From Streptomyces sp. Je 1-332 (lineage in GTDB: Bacteria > Actinomycetota > Actinomycetes > Streptomycetales > Streptomycetaceae), in contig NZ_CP160402.1 in NCBI RefSeq assembly GCF_040730185.1, positions 3,720,001-3,784,000 of the forward strand: a stretch of DNA of 64,000 nt, in the 5' to 3' direction. Below, piece by piece: positions 1-8,528 of this stretch. The notes beneath the pieces were generated by a model. That model ran no database searches and was not told the DNA's origin. It saw nothing but the letters and a program-made list of their open reading frames with translations. Numbering within the stretch: the stretch's first letter is position 1; each line of letters begins with the position of its first letter. Made by a program: the position numbers and the translations under genes.

Positions 1-923
1 CGGTCACGCTGAACGCCGCCCTGGACATCACCTACCGCGTCCCCGCCCTCACCCCGCACGCCTCGCACCGCGTCACCGAGGTCATCGAGCGGCCCGGCGG
101 CAAGGGCCTGAACGTCGCCCGCGTCCTCGCCGCCCTCGGCCACGACGTGACGGTGACGGGCTTCGCGGGCGGCGACACGGGCCGCGTCCTGCACGAGCGC
201 CTCACACGCGAGCCCCGCGTCACGGACGCGCTCGTGCCCGTCGACGGCGCCACCCGCCGCACGCTCGCGATCGTCGACGCGGCGACCGGCGACACGACGC
301 AGCTGAACGAACCGGGCCCCGCGGTCTCGCCCGCCGAATGGGCCGCGTTCCAGGAGTCGTACGAGGAGCTGCTGCGCCGGGGCACGGCGGCCGTCGCGCT
401 CTGCGGGAGCCTGCCGCCGGGCGTCCCGGTCGGCGCGTACGGCACGCTCGTACGGGCCGCACGCGCCGCCAAGGTCCCCGTGCTCCTGGACACCAGCGGC
501 GAGGCGCTGCGCCGTGGCGTCGCCGCCCGCCCCGACATCGTCAAGCCGAACGCCGACGAACTGGCCGAGCTGACCGGCTCCCACGAGCCCGCCCAGGCCA
601 CCCGCGACGCCCGCCGCAGAGGCGCGTACGCCGTGGTGGCGTCCCTGGGCGCCGATGGCCTGCGCGCCGTCACGCCGGAGGGCACCTGGCAGGCGGCCCC
701 GCCCACCCGCGTGCGCGGCAACCCGACGGGCGCCGGTGACTCGGCGGTGGCGGGCCTGCTCTCCGCCCTGGTGGAGGAACTCCCGTGGCCGCGGCGCCTG
801 GCGCGGGCCGTGGCCCTGTCCGCGGCGACGGTCGAGTCCCCCGTGGCGGGCGAGTTCGTGCCCTCGACGTACGAAGACCTGCTCGCGCGGGTCGCGGTGA
901 CCGGGGAGGCCACCGCGGCGTGA
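1..923 (+). CDS. 1-phosphofructokinase-family hexose-phosphate kinase (5' truncated by window)
   Basis: A PfkB/ribokinase-family sugar kinase that phosphorylates a hexose phosphate (fructose-1-P or tagatose-6-P type) with ATP in the cytosol. The open frame runs from the window edge (VTLNAALDITYRV), so only a few N-terminal residues are missing. The substrate-side motif GGKGLNVARVLAALG and the C-terminal anion-hole/catalytic motif GNPTGAGDSAVAG, with the catalytic Asp, are both present. A class II aldolase begins about 80 bp downstream on the same strand, so the pair plausibly makes and cleaves a ketose bisphosphate. The exact substrate cannot be settled from sequence; tagatose-6-phosphate kinase is the main alternative. 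Confidence 0.88.
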   Translation, partial: VTLNAALDITYRVPALTPHASHRVTEVIERPGGKGLNVARVLAALGHDVTVTGFAGGDTGRVLHERLTREPRVTDALVPVDGATRRTLAIVDAATGDTTQLNEPGPAVSPAEWAAFQESYEELLRRGTAAVALCGSLPPGVPVGAYGTLVRAARAAKVPVLLDTSGEALRRGVAARPDIVKPNADELAELTGSHEPAQATRDARRRGAYAVVASLGADGLRAVTPEGTWQAAPPTRVRGNPTGAGDSAVAGLLSALVEELPWPRRLARAVALSAATVESPVAGEFVPSTYEDLLARVAVTGEATAA

Positions 924-1002
924 GACCACGCGTCACCGCGTGGGCGACACACCAGGCGACGCACAACGGGCCGTGCCGGCCCAGGAATTGGGGACATTCA
1001 TC

Positions 1003-1851
1003 GTGCCACTCGTATCCACCGGCGACCTGGTATCCGACGCGCGCGCGGCGGGGCGCGGGGTCGCCGCGTTCAACGTGATCACGCTGGAGCACGCGGAGGC
1101 GATCGCCGCCGGGGCCGAGCAGGCCGGCTCCCCCGCGATCCTGCAGATCTCCGAGAACGCCGTGAAGTTCCACGGCGGCCGCGTGTCCGCGATCGCCGCG
1201 GCAGCGGCGGCGGTGGCGAAGGGGTCATCGGCCCCGCTCTCCCTGCACCTGGACCACGTCATGGACCCGGAACTCCTGCGGGCCGCGCACCCCGAGGGCT
1301 TCAGCTCGGTGATGTTCGACGCGTCGAAGCTGCCGTACGAGGAGAACGTCAAGGCGACGGCGGAGGCCGTGCGTTGGGGCCACGAGCGGGGCATCTGGGT
1401 CGAGGCGGAGCTGGGCAAGGTGGGCGGCAAGGAGGGCGAGGCCCCCCTGGACGCGCACGCGCCCGGGGTGCGGACGGACCCCACGGAGGCGGCGGCCTAC
1501 GTGGCGGACACCGGCGTCGACGCCCTGGCGGTGGCGGTCGGCTCGTCCCACGCGATGACGTCCCGTACGGCGACTCTGGACCACGAGTTGATCGCCGCGC
1601 TCACGGCGGCGGTCCCCGTACCGCTGGTGCTGCACGGCTCAAGTGGCGTACCGGACAACGAGATCCGGCAGGCCGTCGCCTCCGGCATGGTGAAGATAAA
1701 TGTCGGCACGGCCCTCAACACGGCGTTCACGGGTGAGGTGCGCGCATACCTCGGCGCCCATGAGCAGGGCGTCGACCCCCGGAAATACCTCGCCCCGGCT
1801 CGCGAGGCGATGGCCGGGACGGTGGCGGGGTTCCTGGGGCTGCTGACGTAG
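1003..1851 (+). CDS. class II fructose/tagatose-bisphosphate aldolase
   Basis: A zinc-dependent class II aldolase of the GatY/KbaY/Fba group, 282 aa, cleaving a ketohexose 1,6-bisphosphate to dihydroxyacetone phosphate and glyceraldehyde-3-phosphate. Recognisable blocks are the N-terminal AFNVITLEHAEAI, the metal/substrate segment LHLDHVMD, EAELGKVGGKEG, a second His in VLHGSSGVPD and the phosphate-binding KINVGTALN. The frame is open from an upstream start at 940, but the GTG at 1003 is preferred because it yields the usual family N-terminus and has a gggga tract about 10 bases upstream. It lies directly after the PfkB kinase, probably in one operon. Fructose versus tagatose specificity is not resolved. 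Confidence 0.85.
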   Translation: MPLVSTGDLVSDARAAGRGVAAFNVITLEHAEAIAAGAEQAGSPAILQISENAVKFHGGRVSAIAAAAAAVAKGSSAPLSLHLDHVMDPELLRAAHPEGFSSVMFDASKLPYEENVKATAEAVRWGHERGIWVEAELGKVGGKEGEAPLDAHAPGVRTDPTEAAAYVADTGVDALAVAVGSSHAMTSRTATLDHELIAALTAAVPVPLVLHGSSGVPDNEIRQAVASGMVKINVGTALNTAFTGEVRAYLGAHEQGVDPRKYLAPAREAMAGTVAGFLGLLT

Positions 1852-1870
1852 TACCGGGAGCAGCCCCAGG
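1833..1870. terminator. bidirectional hairpin between convergent genes
   Basis: A perfect 12-bp inverted repeat, CCTGGGGCTGCT / AGCAGCCCCAGG, with a 14-nt loop that contains the aldolase stop codon. It sits between the aldolase and the convergent CBM-like gene and could terminate both. There is no strong U-tract. Confidence 0.55.
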
Positions 1871-1884
1871 CAGGCGGTGACGGC

Positions 1885-2871
1885 TCAGCCCTTGTCGCCC
1901 TCCACGAGCCACATCTGGTCGATGTTCGCCCCGACCGTGCCGCACAGGTCGCTCTGGGCGCAGGTGAGCGTGACCGAGTTGGTGCCCTTGGTGAGCTGGA
2001 CCACCGCCCAGGTGTTGGTCCAGCCCTTCTCCCAGTTCCCCTCCTCCGCATGGGCGAAGTTCTTCATGTTCAGGGGACGGGTCTGCTTCTTGCCGTTGAC
2101 GAGAATGGTGGCGTTCGAGTCCTTGCCGGGGACGCCGTAGTTCACGTGGAGGCTGTACGAGCCGGACTTCGGGATGCCGCTCACGTTCCACGTCACCTGG
2201 GCGCCGACCTTGTCGAACCCGGAGACATAGACACCGCCCTCGGACTCGGCGCCCTCTATGTCGGAGGCCGTCGTCGTGCCGCCCTCCAGCTTCAGGGCCT
2301 TCGCGTCCGTCTTCGGCAGGTCGGCCGGACCGTCGGGCTCCTTCGTCGGCTTCTCGCTGGGCTCGACCGTCTCGGCCTGCGTGGAGCCGGCGCCCGCGTC
2401 CGTCTCGCCGCCCTTGTCGTCGCCTCCGCCGAACAGCATCGCGGCGCCGATCCCGATGGCGACGACCGCGACGACCGCGATCGCGGCGATCAGGAGGCCC
2501 TTGGTGTTGGGACCGCCCCCGCGACCGCCGGAGCCGCGGGACGCCGGGGTGTACTGCGGCGCCGTGGGGGCTCCGCCGGGCTGCGTCTCCGGAGCGGCGT
2601 AGTGCGCGTTCGGCTGGCCGTAGGCCTGCTGCTGCGACGGCACCTGCTGGCCGTACGCGGGCGCGGCCTGCGTGCCGTAGGCATTGGGGCGGCGGTCGCC
2701 GACCGCACGCACCTGGTTGTACGAGGACCGGGAACCGGGGTACCCGTAGCCGCCCCCGCCGCTGGGCGGGGTGGCGCCGGCCGCCTGTCCGTCTTCGTAC
2801 AGATAGCCGAACGGGTCGTCGTCGCCCTCCGGCGGGTTCGGCGCGTGTTCGCCGTTATTGCCGGGCGTCAT
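1885..2871 (-). CDS. membrane-anchored carbohydrate-binding (CBM6/35-like) protein
   Basis: 328 aa. The first 120 residues are a Gly/Pro/Gln/Tyr-rich cytoplasmic tail, followed by one transmembrane segment at about 133-155 (LLIAAIAVVAVVAIGIGAAM), an acidic Glu/Pro/Thr-rich linker to about 195, and a C-terminal beta-sandwich module with the pattern GVYVSGFDKVGAQVTWNV...GSYSLHVNYG...WAVVQLTKGTNSVTL. That module resembles CBM6/CBM35-type carbohydrate-binding domains. The topology suggests display of the binding domain outside the membrane. No catalytic domain is present, so it may bind cell-wall or extracellular glycans. The ligand is unknown. Confidence 0.7.
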   Translation of the reverse strand: MTPGNNGEHAPNPPEGDDDPFGYLYEDGQAAGATPPSGGGGYGYPGSRSSYNQVRAVGDRRPNAYGTQAAPAYGQQVPSQQQAYGQPNAHYAAPETQPGGAPTAPQYTPASRGSGGRGGGPNTKGLLIAAIAVVAVVAIGIGAAMLFGGGDDKGGETDAGAGSTQAETVEPSEKPTKEPDGPADLPKTDAKALKLEGGTTTASDIEGAESEGGVYVSGFDKVGAQVTWNVSGIPKSGSYSLHVNYGVPGKDSNATILVNGKKQTRPLNMKNFAHAEEGNWEKGWTNTWAVVQLTKGTNSVTLTCAQSDLCGTVGANIDQMWLVEGDKG

Positions 2872-2946
2872 TCCCAGGTCACTCCCTCATATCGCTGACC
2901 GGGGGAGCCTACCCGCTCCGGGTAGGCCCATTGGGTGGCGTACGCC

Positions 2947-4620
2947 TCATCCGGCCCGCCTGTGCTGCTTGGCACGTGACCGCTTCTCCACGTACATCCG
3001 CTGGTCAGCGGAGTGCAACACCTCGTCTGCCGACATCCCGCAGTGCGCCCAGCCGATGCCGAAACTGGCACCTACCCGGACCGCTCGCCCGTCCACCCGT
3101 ATCGGCGGGATGATCGCGTTCCGCAGCCGGACCGCGAGGTCCTGCGCGTCGGCACGGCCGAGGCCGTCCGCGAGGACGACGAACTCGTCACCGCCGAGCC
3201 TCGCCACCGTGTCCCCGTCACGCACGCCGCTGGTCAGGCGCCTGGCCACCTCGATGAGGACGGCGTCACCGGTGTGGTGCCCGAAGCGGTCGTTGATCGA
3301 CTTGAAGCCGTCGAGGTCGCAGAAGAGCACCGCGAGGCCCTTGGTGCCGTCGTCCGTGTCCCCGTGCCCCTCGGGCGGCGCGACGGTGTGCACGTGGTGG
3401 TCGAAGCCGTCGGCGCCCTGCTGGAGTGCATGCGCGTTGTTCGAGCCGTAGTCGAAGCTGTGCTGCCCGTCGGCGTCGTACACGCCGTCGTACGCCGCGT
3501 CCAGCGAGTCCACCGCGCTCGGCTGGCCCGCGTGCGGCCTGCGGCAGAGGCGGGCGCTGAGGCGCGAGCGCAGCTCGGCGGAGTTCGGCAGGCCGGTGAG
3601 GGAGTCGTGCGAGGCGCGGTGGGCGAGCTGGAGCTCGCGGCGCTTGCGTTCCTCTATGTCCTCGACGTGGGTGAGCAGGAAGCGCGGCCCGTCGGCGGCG
3701 TCGGCGACCACGCTGTTGCGCAGGGAGACCCAGACGTACGTCCCGTCGCGGCGCGCGAGGCGCAGCTCGGCCCTGCCACCCTCGGCGGAGGTCCGCAGGA
3801 GCGTGCCGATGTCCTCGGGGTGGACCAGGTCGGAGAACGAGTAGCGGCGCATCGCGGAGGCGGGGCGGCCGAGAAGACGGCACAGGGCGTCGTTCGTGCG
3901 CAGGATGCGGCCGTGCTGGTCGCCGCCCATCTCGGCGATGGCCATGCCGGACGGCGCGTACTCGAAGGCCTGGCGGAAGGACTCCTCGCTGGCCCGCAGT
4001 GCCTGCTGCTCGCGTTCCAGGCGGACCAGGGCGCGCTGCATGTTGGCGCGCAGGCGGGCGTTGCTGATCGCGATGGCGGCCTGGAAGGCATACATCTGGA
4101 GGGCCTCGCGGCCCCAGGCGCCGGGCCTGCGGCCGTTGCGGGGACGGTCCACGGAGATCACGCCGAGCAGTTCGCCGCCGGCGGCGCCCGTCGCGTACAT
4201 CGGGGCGAAGAGGCGGTCGGCCGGGTGCCACTCGTCCTCGAAGCGGGGCTCGGGGCCGTCGGTGTACCACTGCGGGACGTCGTCCTCGTCCAGGACCCAG
4301 CCCTCGGTGTACGAGATGAACCGCAGGGCGCCCCAGGCCTCACCCATGGCGAGGCGCTTCTCCCAGGCCTCACGGGAGCCGACGCGGCCGGTGATGAGGG
4401 CCTCGGCGGCGGTGTTGCCCGCGAAGGCGGCGACCACGAGGTCGCCGTCGGGGCGCACGAGATTGACGCACGCCAGCTCATAGCCAAGGCCGTTGACCAC
4501 GCCGTCGGCGACCGTCTGCAGCGTGTCCGCCAGGCTCCGGGCCGTGTTGAGATCCGCCACCACCTGATGCAGCTGCCGCAGGGTCGCAAGACGGACGTAC
4601 GGCTCCGACTCGGTCTCCAT
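2947..4620 (-). CDS. cdgB: GAF-PAS-GGDEF diguanylate cyclase CdgB
   Basis: Makes the second messenger cyclic di-GMP from two GTP. 557 aa with an N-terminal GAF domain (about 20-195), a short coiled coil, a PAS/PAC domain (about 205-330; SFRQAFEYAPSGMAIAE...DLVHPEDI) and a C-terminal GGDEF domain. The catalytic GGDEF is intact at about 476-480 (RLGGDEFVVLAD), and an RDGD inhibitory I-site lies five residues before it, so the enzyme should be active and product-inhibited. The ATG at 4620 is chosen for its ggggag ribosome-binding site. Architecture and position match S. coelicolor CdgB, a known BldD target. A BldD-like box and a Crp-like palindrome lie 129-173 bp upstream. Confidence 0.92.
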   Translation of the reverse strand: METESEPYVRLATLRQLHQVVADLNTARSLADTLQTVADGVVNGLGYELACVNLVRPDGDLVVAAFAGNTAAEALITGRVGSREAWEKRLAMGEAWGALRFISYTEGWVLDEDDVPQWYTDGPEPRFEDEWHPADRLFAPMYATGAAGGELLGVISVDRPRNGRRPGAWGREALQMYAFQAAIAISNARLRANMQRALVRLEREQQALRASEESFRQAFEYAPSGMAIAEMGGDQHGRILRTNDALCRLLGRPASAMRRYSFSDLVHPEDIGTLLRTSAEGGRAELRLARRDGTYVWVSLRNSVVADAADGPRFLLTHVEDIEERKRRELQLAHRASHDSLTGLPNSAELRSRLSARLCRRPHAGQPSAVDSLDAAYDGVYDADGQHSFDYGSNNAHALQQGADGFDHHVHTVAPPEGHGDTDDGTKGLAVLFCDLDGFKSINDRFGHHTGDAVLIEVARRLTSGVRDGDTVARLGGDEFVVLADGLGRADAQDLAVRLRNAIIPPIRVDGRAVRVGASFGIGWAHCGMSADEVLHSADQRMYVEKRSRAKQHRRAG

Positions 4621-4748
4621 TGCTCGCTCTCCCCGAGACCTCGACAGCAACTCCAGGATTCGCAGCGCCCTTAGTGTTCTCGTCGTACCTGAGTTTTCCC
4701 CAGTGTCTGATTGCCACCGTCACTGAATCACAGCGAGCAGCTCACTCG

Positions 4749-4762
4749 GTACACAGGGTCAA
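4749..4762. promoter_or_regulatory. putative BldD box upstream of cdgB
   Basis: The 14-mer GTACACAGGGTCAA fits the published BldD consensus tnACnc(A/T)GnGTnAn at every strongly conserved position (AC, c, A, G, GT, A), missing only the weak leading t. It is about 130 bp upstream of the cdgB start. BldD with c-di-GMP represses cdgB in S. coelicolor, so a feedback site here is expected. Confidence 0.65.
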
Positions 4763-4776
4763 CAAAATATGGGTCC

Positions 4777-4792
4777 TGTGACTCAAGTCACA
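4777..4792. promoter_or_regulatory. perfect Crp-type operator between cdgB and flavin reductase
   Basis: TGTGACTCAAGTCACA is an exact TGTGA-N6-TCACA site and also satisfies the streptomycete Crp motif GTG-N6-GNCAC. The symmetry extends one base each side (CTGTGACT-CA-AGTCACAG). It lies 157 bp upstream of cdgB and 142 bp upstream of the flavin-reductase start, so it could serve either divergent gene. Confidence 0.65.
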
Positions 4793-4934
4793 GATGGGAA
4801 GCCTTCGTTGGTCCAGTCCACTCCTGCGTCACACACCCTGCCAGGGCGCCGCGGGCATCGGCCATCGGTCCTAGGCCCGGCCTCGGCCCTGGGCCCGATG
4901 TGGCGGCGGGGGCGGCCCGGTTAGCGTCACTCTT

Positions 4935-5552
4935 GTGGTTCCCGTACTGAAGACATCTGCCGAGAGCGCTGCCGCGACTCCCCCTGCCCCGCCCTCCCCC
5001 CGTGCCCCGTCCCCCGACGGGCATCCTGTGGGGGTGAGCAACGAAGAGTTCCGCGCCGCCATGTCCCGGCTCGCCGCGGGGGTGGTCCTGGTGACCGCCC
5101 GCGAGCCGTCCCTCGACGCGGACGACCCGCGGGCACCGGTCGGGGAGGACGTCGGCATGACCGCGACGGCCTTCCTCTCCGTGTCCCTGGACCCGCCACT
5201 CGTGCTGGTCAGCCTGCGTGAGGGCTCCCGGATGGACGACCTGCTCGCCGAGCAGCCGCTGTGGGGCGTCTCGGTGCTCTCCGAGAGCCAGCGCCACATC
5301 GCGGGACGGTTCGCGATGAAGGGCAGGATCAGCGACCGGCTCCTCTTCGAGGACATTCCCTATGCCAGGGGCGAGACGTCGGGGGCGCCGTTGATCGGCG
5401 GCGCGCTCGCGACGCTGGAGTGCCGGACCGAGCAGACCGTGACAGCGGGTGACCACACTCTCGTCATCGGGCGCGTACTTTCGGCTGATCTGCCGAGCGC
5501 CGACGGTGGCCCATTGACGTACTTCAAGGGGAAGTACCGACAGCTGGGCTGA
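4935..5552 (+). CDS. flavin reductase-like domain protein
   Basis: A 205-aa protein with a flavin-reductase-like FMN-binding split-barrel fold (FRAAMSRLAAGVVLVTA...MTATAFLSVSLDPPLVLVSL...FKGKYRQLG). Such proteins reduce FMN/FAD with NAD(P)H for partner monooxygenases, or act as stand-alone NADH:FMN oxidoreductases. No partner oxygenase is adjacent. The GTG at 4935 gives a Pro/Ala-rich 33-residue lead and may be leaderless, since TAGCGT at 4922 fits a -10 box. The GTG at 5034 (GVSNEEF) is a credible alternative start that leaves only the domain. Divergent from cdgB. Confidence 0.78.
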   Translation: MVPVLKTSAESAAATPPAPPSPRAPSPDGHPVGVSNEEFRAAMSRLAAGVVLVTAREPSLDADDPRAPVGEDVGMTATAFLSVSLDPPLVLVSLREGSRMDDLLAEQPLWGVSVLSESQRHIAGRFAMKGRISDRLLFEDIPYARGETSGAPLIGGALATLECRTEQTVTAGDHTLVIGRVLSADLPSADGGPLTYFKGKYRQLG

Positions 5553-5635
5553 TGGTTTTTGCTTCAACTGACTTTGCTGGCGCACCTTTGCGCTCAGGGG
5601 CGCCGACCGGGCCGGGGCGCCGAACGGGCCGGGGC

Positions 5636-6064
5636 TCAGCCCCAGCCCTCCCCCGAGCGGCCGCGCTTGGTCTGGCCGCGCTGCTTCTTCTCGCGCAGCC
5701 GCCGTTCGTTGATGCCCCGGGGGATCTTCGTGGCGCGACGGGGCCGCGGCGGCGGCGCGGTGGCCTCCGCGAGCAGCGAGGCGAGGCGGGTGGCCGCCAT
5801 CTCGCGGTTGCGCCACTGGGAGCGGTGCTCGGAGGCCCGCACGCTGACGACGCCGCCGACGAGGCGGGCAGCCAGCCGCTCCAGGGCGCGTTCCTTCCAC
5901 ACCGGGGGCAGCGCTTGGGTGTTGGCCAGGTCGAACCTCAGCTCCACCTGCGAATCGCTGGTGTTGACGTGCTGACCGCCCGGCCCGGAGGACCTGGAGA
6001 AGCGCCACATGAGCTCGGCCTCGGGCAGGGAGACGGAGCCGCGAATGACATAGGGACCGGACAT
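5636..6064 (-). CDS. arfB: alternative ribosome-rescue factor ArfB (peptidyl-tRNA hydrolase)
   Basis: 142 aa. Hydrolyses peptidyl-tRNA on ribosomes stalled at mRNA ends. The catalytic [22 protein letters not shown] segment carries the GGQ motif (about residues 28-30) that class I release factors use. The C-terminal tail is Lys/Arg-rich ([27 protein letters not shown]), as expected for the ArfB tail that senses an empty mRNA channel. The length matches ArfB/YaeJ (about 140 aa) and is far shorter than RF1/RF2. It is convergent with the flavin reductase gene, with an 83-bp gap. Confidence 0.9.
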   Translation of the reverse strand: MSGPYVIRGSVSLPEAELMWRFSRSSGPGGQHVNTSDSQVELRFDLANTQALPPVWKERALERLAARLVGGVVSVRASEHRSQWRNREMAATRLASLLAEATAPPPRPRRATKIPRGINERRLREKKQRGQTKRGRSGEGWG

Positions 6065-6171
6065 GGGTCCTATCGTCCCGCGTCTGTCCGGTCCACGTCA
6101 CCCGCATTTACGGCGCGCCACGCTTGCGACGTAAGGGGCGCAAGAGACGAGTAAAGAAAGTAAAAGGACCT

Positions 6172-6198
6172 GGAACCTCTGGGACCCCGGTCGACGTT
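6172..6198 (+). promoter_or_regulatory. ECF-type promoter candidate for terD
   Basis: GGAACC (6172-6177), 17-bp spacer, CGTT (6195-6198), about 70 bp upstream of the terD start. This pattern resembles ECF sigma-factor promoters. Which sigma factor would use it cannot be told. Confidence 0.35.
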
Positions 6199-6270
6199 CA
6201 TAGGGGTGACGGTAGCTTCGTCCCCAGTACGAAGCCCGTTCGTACGCAACGAGGGAAGGGACTCCCAACA

Positions 6271-6846
6271 ATGGCAGTAAGCCTGTCCAAGGGTGGCAAC
6301 GTCTCGCTCACCAAGGAGGCTCCGGGCCTGACCGCCGTCACCGTGGGCCTCGGCTGGGACGTCCGTACCACCACTGGCACCGACTTCGACCTGGATGCCT
6401 CGGCCATCGCGGTGAACCCGCAGGGCAAGGTCTTCTCGGACCAGCACTTCGTCTTCTTCAACAACAAGGTGACGCCGGACCAGACCATCGAGCACACCGG
6501 TGACAACGTCACGGGTGAGGGCGAGGGCGACGACGAGCAGATCAAGGTCAACCTGGCGGGCCTCCCGGCCGACATCGACAAGATCGTCTTCCCGGTCTCG
6601 ATCTACGACGCCGAGAACCGCTCGCAGAACTTCGGCCAGGTGCGGAACGCCTTCATCCGCATCATCAACCAGGCCGGCGGCACGGAGATCGCCCGCTATG
6701 ACCTGAGCGAGGACGCCGCCACCGAGACCGCCATGGTCTTCGGCGAGCTGTACCGCAGCGGCGCGGAGTGGAAGTTCCGCGCGGTCGGCCAGGGGTACGC
6801 CTCGGGCCTCGTCGGCATCGCGCAGGACTTCGGCGTCAACGTCTGA
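6271..6846 (+). CDS. terD: TerD-family stress protein
   Basis: 191 aa, starting at the ATG at 6271 after a good gagggaaggg ribosome-binding site. TerD/CABP family: it begins [20 protein letters not shown] and has the Asp-rich calcium-binding loops [13 protein letters not shown] and the internal repeat [21 protein letters not shown]. Family members are cytoplasmic Ca-binding proteins linked to tellurite, oxidative and phage stress and to differentiation. It is a single gene here, not a ter operon, so tellurite resistance itself should not be assumed. An ECF-like promoter lies upstream and a strong terminator directly follows. Confidence 0.9.
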   Translation: MAVSLSKGGNVSLTKEAPGLTAVTVGLGWDVRTTTGTDFDLDASAIAVNPQGKVFSDQHFVFFNNKVTPDQTIEHTGDNVTGEGEGDDEQIKVNLAGLPADIDKIVFPVSIYDAENRSQNFGQVRNAFIRIINQAGGTEIARYDLSEDAATETAMVFGELYRSGAEWKFRAVGQGYASGLVGIAQDFGVNV

Positions 6847-6865
6847 GGTTCATAGGCCAGTTCAC

Positions 6866-6900
6866 GAGGGCCCCCGGCGGAATCTCCGCCGGGGGCCCTC
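6866..6900 (+). terminator. strong hairpin after terD
   Basis: GAGGGCCCCCGGCGGA followed by a short loop and its complement, ending in GGGGGCCCTC: a nearly uninterrupted 15-bp GC stem about 20 bp after the terD stop. Confidence 0.8.
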
Positions 6901-6962
6901 GTCGTGGGGAGGGTGCCGGTGTCGTCGGCTGTGTCGCGAGGGAGCCGGTGGCCTCGGCGGGG

Positions 6963-8420
6963 TTACGCGGTCTTGGGACCGCAGCGCATACCGATGTAGA
7001 CGCAGCCCGTGCCGTCCTCCAGCGTGGAGAAGATGACGGGCATGTAGTCCTCGCTGAACGCCGCGCCCACCCCCGTGCCGGCGAAGACCGTCTCGGTCAC
7101 CGGCACCAGATCGATCTCCAAGGGCTCGGAGAAGTCCTTCATGCCGTCGACGAACTCGTACACCGCGTGGCCGGCGCCGTCTCGTTCCGTCACGGTGATG
7201 ACCACGCCCTCGCGCCGGTACGTCCCGACGAGCGGCGCGAAGTCGACCACGGGCGGCTGGGCCGGCGGGCCGAAGGGCTCCGGCATCCTCACCTCGGCCA
7301 GATCGGCGAGGAGTTCGCGGTAGAGCGCCGCGTACAGTTCCCGCGCACCACCGCCGTTGGTGAGCAGTACGACCGCGACGCCTGCCGACGGCACGACGCG
7401 CAGGTAGCCGTACTGCCCGATGGAGGCGCCGTCGTGGCCATACCCCTGGACGCCGTCCCAGTCGTACAGGGTCCAGCCGAGTCCCCAGCCGTCCGCGCTG
7501 ACCGTCCACTTGTCGGGGGAGCCGACGACGCGTCGCTGCATGAGCGCGACGGTCTCCTCGGACAGTACGCGCGTGCCGTCCTGCGCCACGCCGCCGTCGA
7601 GGTGCATCCCCGCGAGCCGCGCGACGTCTCCGGCCGTGGCGAGGACCCTGCCGTACGGGCCCGCCGAGCGCGGCATCAGGTCCCAGGACGGCGCCGGGTC
7701 CGGGTCCTGGCCCGCCTCGCCCAGGTGTCCCATCGCCGCGCGGAAGCGCAGCGCCTCCTCGGGCAGCGTCATGGTGTGCGAGAGGCCGAGCGGCGTGAGG
7801 AGCAGGTCCTTCAGGGCCTCGTCCCAGACCTTGCCGGTCACCACCTCGATGATCCGGCCGAGGACGTTGTACCCGACGCTGCTGTAGGAGAGCGCGGCGC
7901 CGGGCGGGCAGTCGAGCGCCACGTCCCGCGCGGCCTCGACGTACTTGGCCAGGCAGTCGTCGCCCCGCCCGCTGTCGTAGGTGAAGTCGCAGGTGAGACC
8001 GCTGGTGTGGCTGAGCAGCCGACGCGTGGTGATCGCCTTGGTCGCGTCGGGATCGGCGACGGAGAACTCCGGCAGCACGTCGGTCACCGGTGCGTCCAGG
8101 TCCAGTTCACCTGATTCGGCGAGCCGCATGATCAGGCTGGCCGTGTAGACCTTGGCGATCGAGCCCAACTGGAAGACCGAGTCGGTCGTCGCCTCCACGC
8201 CCGTGCCCCGGTGCAGCACACCACTGGCGAGCTCGTGGACGGTCCCGTCGACGAGCAGCGCCAGCGAGGCGGCCGGGACATGGTGCTCGGCGCGCAACGT
8301 GTCGAGGCGGGCCTGCCAGTGGGCGAGGTCCAGCTTCCGGCCCGCCGAACTCCGGCTCCCCCACTCGCCGTTGACGTCCCAGCTGCCCTGCTCGTCCCAG
8401 TTCACGGCGTTCTTCGACAT
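6963..8420 (-). CDS. serine hydrolase, beta-lactamase/class C PBP family
   Basis: 485 aa with an N-terminal catalytic domain and a C-terminal domain of about 120 aa. The nucleophile motif is SIAK in FQLGSIAKVYTASLI. The second motif region reads YSSVGYN, where YxN families usually show YSN or YAN. The third is HDG in GYGHDGASIGQYG. No signal peptide is seen, so it is predicted cytoplasmic. The family includes esterases, D-aminopeptidases and carboxypeptidases; the substrate is not predictable. ATG 8420 is chosen for the ggggac ribosome-binding site. It is divergent from a TetR regulator and its promoter is flanked by a perfect inverted-repeat operator. Confidence 0.82.
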   Translation of the reverse strand: MSKNAVNWDEQGSWDVNGEWGSRSSAGRKLDLAHWQARLDTLRAEHHVPAASLALLVDGTVHELASGVLHRGTGVEATTDSVFQLGSIAKVYTASLIMRLAESGELDLDAPVTDVLPEFSVADPDATKAITTRRLLSHTSGLTCDFTYDSGRGDDCLAKYVEAARDVALDCPPGAALSYSSVGYNVLGRIIEVVTGKVWDEALKDLLLTPLGLSHTMTLPEEALRFRAAMGHLGEAGQDPDPAPSWDLMPRSAGPYGRVLATAGDVARLAGMHLDGGVAQDGTRVLSEETVALMQRRVVGSPDKWTVSADGWGLGWTLYDWDGVQGYGHDGASIGQYGYLRVVPSAGVAVVLLTNGGGARELYAALYRELLADLAEVRMPEPFGPPAQPPVVDFAPLVGTYRREGVVITVTERDGAGHAVYEFVDGMKDFSEPLEIDLVPVTETVFAGTGVGAAFSEDYMPVIFSTLEDGTGCVYIGMRCGPKTA

Positions 8421-8435
8421 GTCGTCCCCCACTCG

Positions 8436-8492
8436 TTGCGTACGGCGTTCTTCGTTGCGAACACTGTACGCATGATGGAACGCCGTACGCAA
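8436..8492. promoter_or_regulatory. paired 15-bp operator flanking the serine-hydrolase promoter
   Basis: TTGCGTACGGCGTTC (8436-8450) and its exact complement GAACGCCGTACGCAA (8478-8492) are separated by 27 bp. Reading leftward, TTGCGT (complement of 8487-8492), an 18-bp spacer and TACAGT (complement of 8463-8468) make a good sigma-70-type promoter for the hydrolase. One arm overlaps the -35 and the other lies just downstream of the -10, the expected layout for repression by the adjacent TetR protein. Confidence 0.7.
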
Positions 8493-8528
8493 GAGGCGTA
8501 CAGCGTGCGCTAGAGTCCGGGGCGAAGG

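Noticed and set aside
6271..6846. TerD as evidence of tellurite resistance
   Set aside because: Only a single terD is present; ter resistance operons carry several genes.
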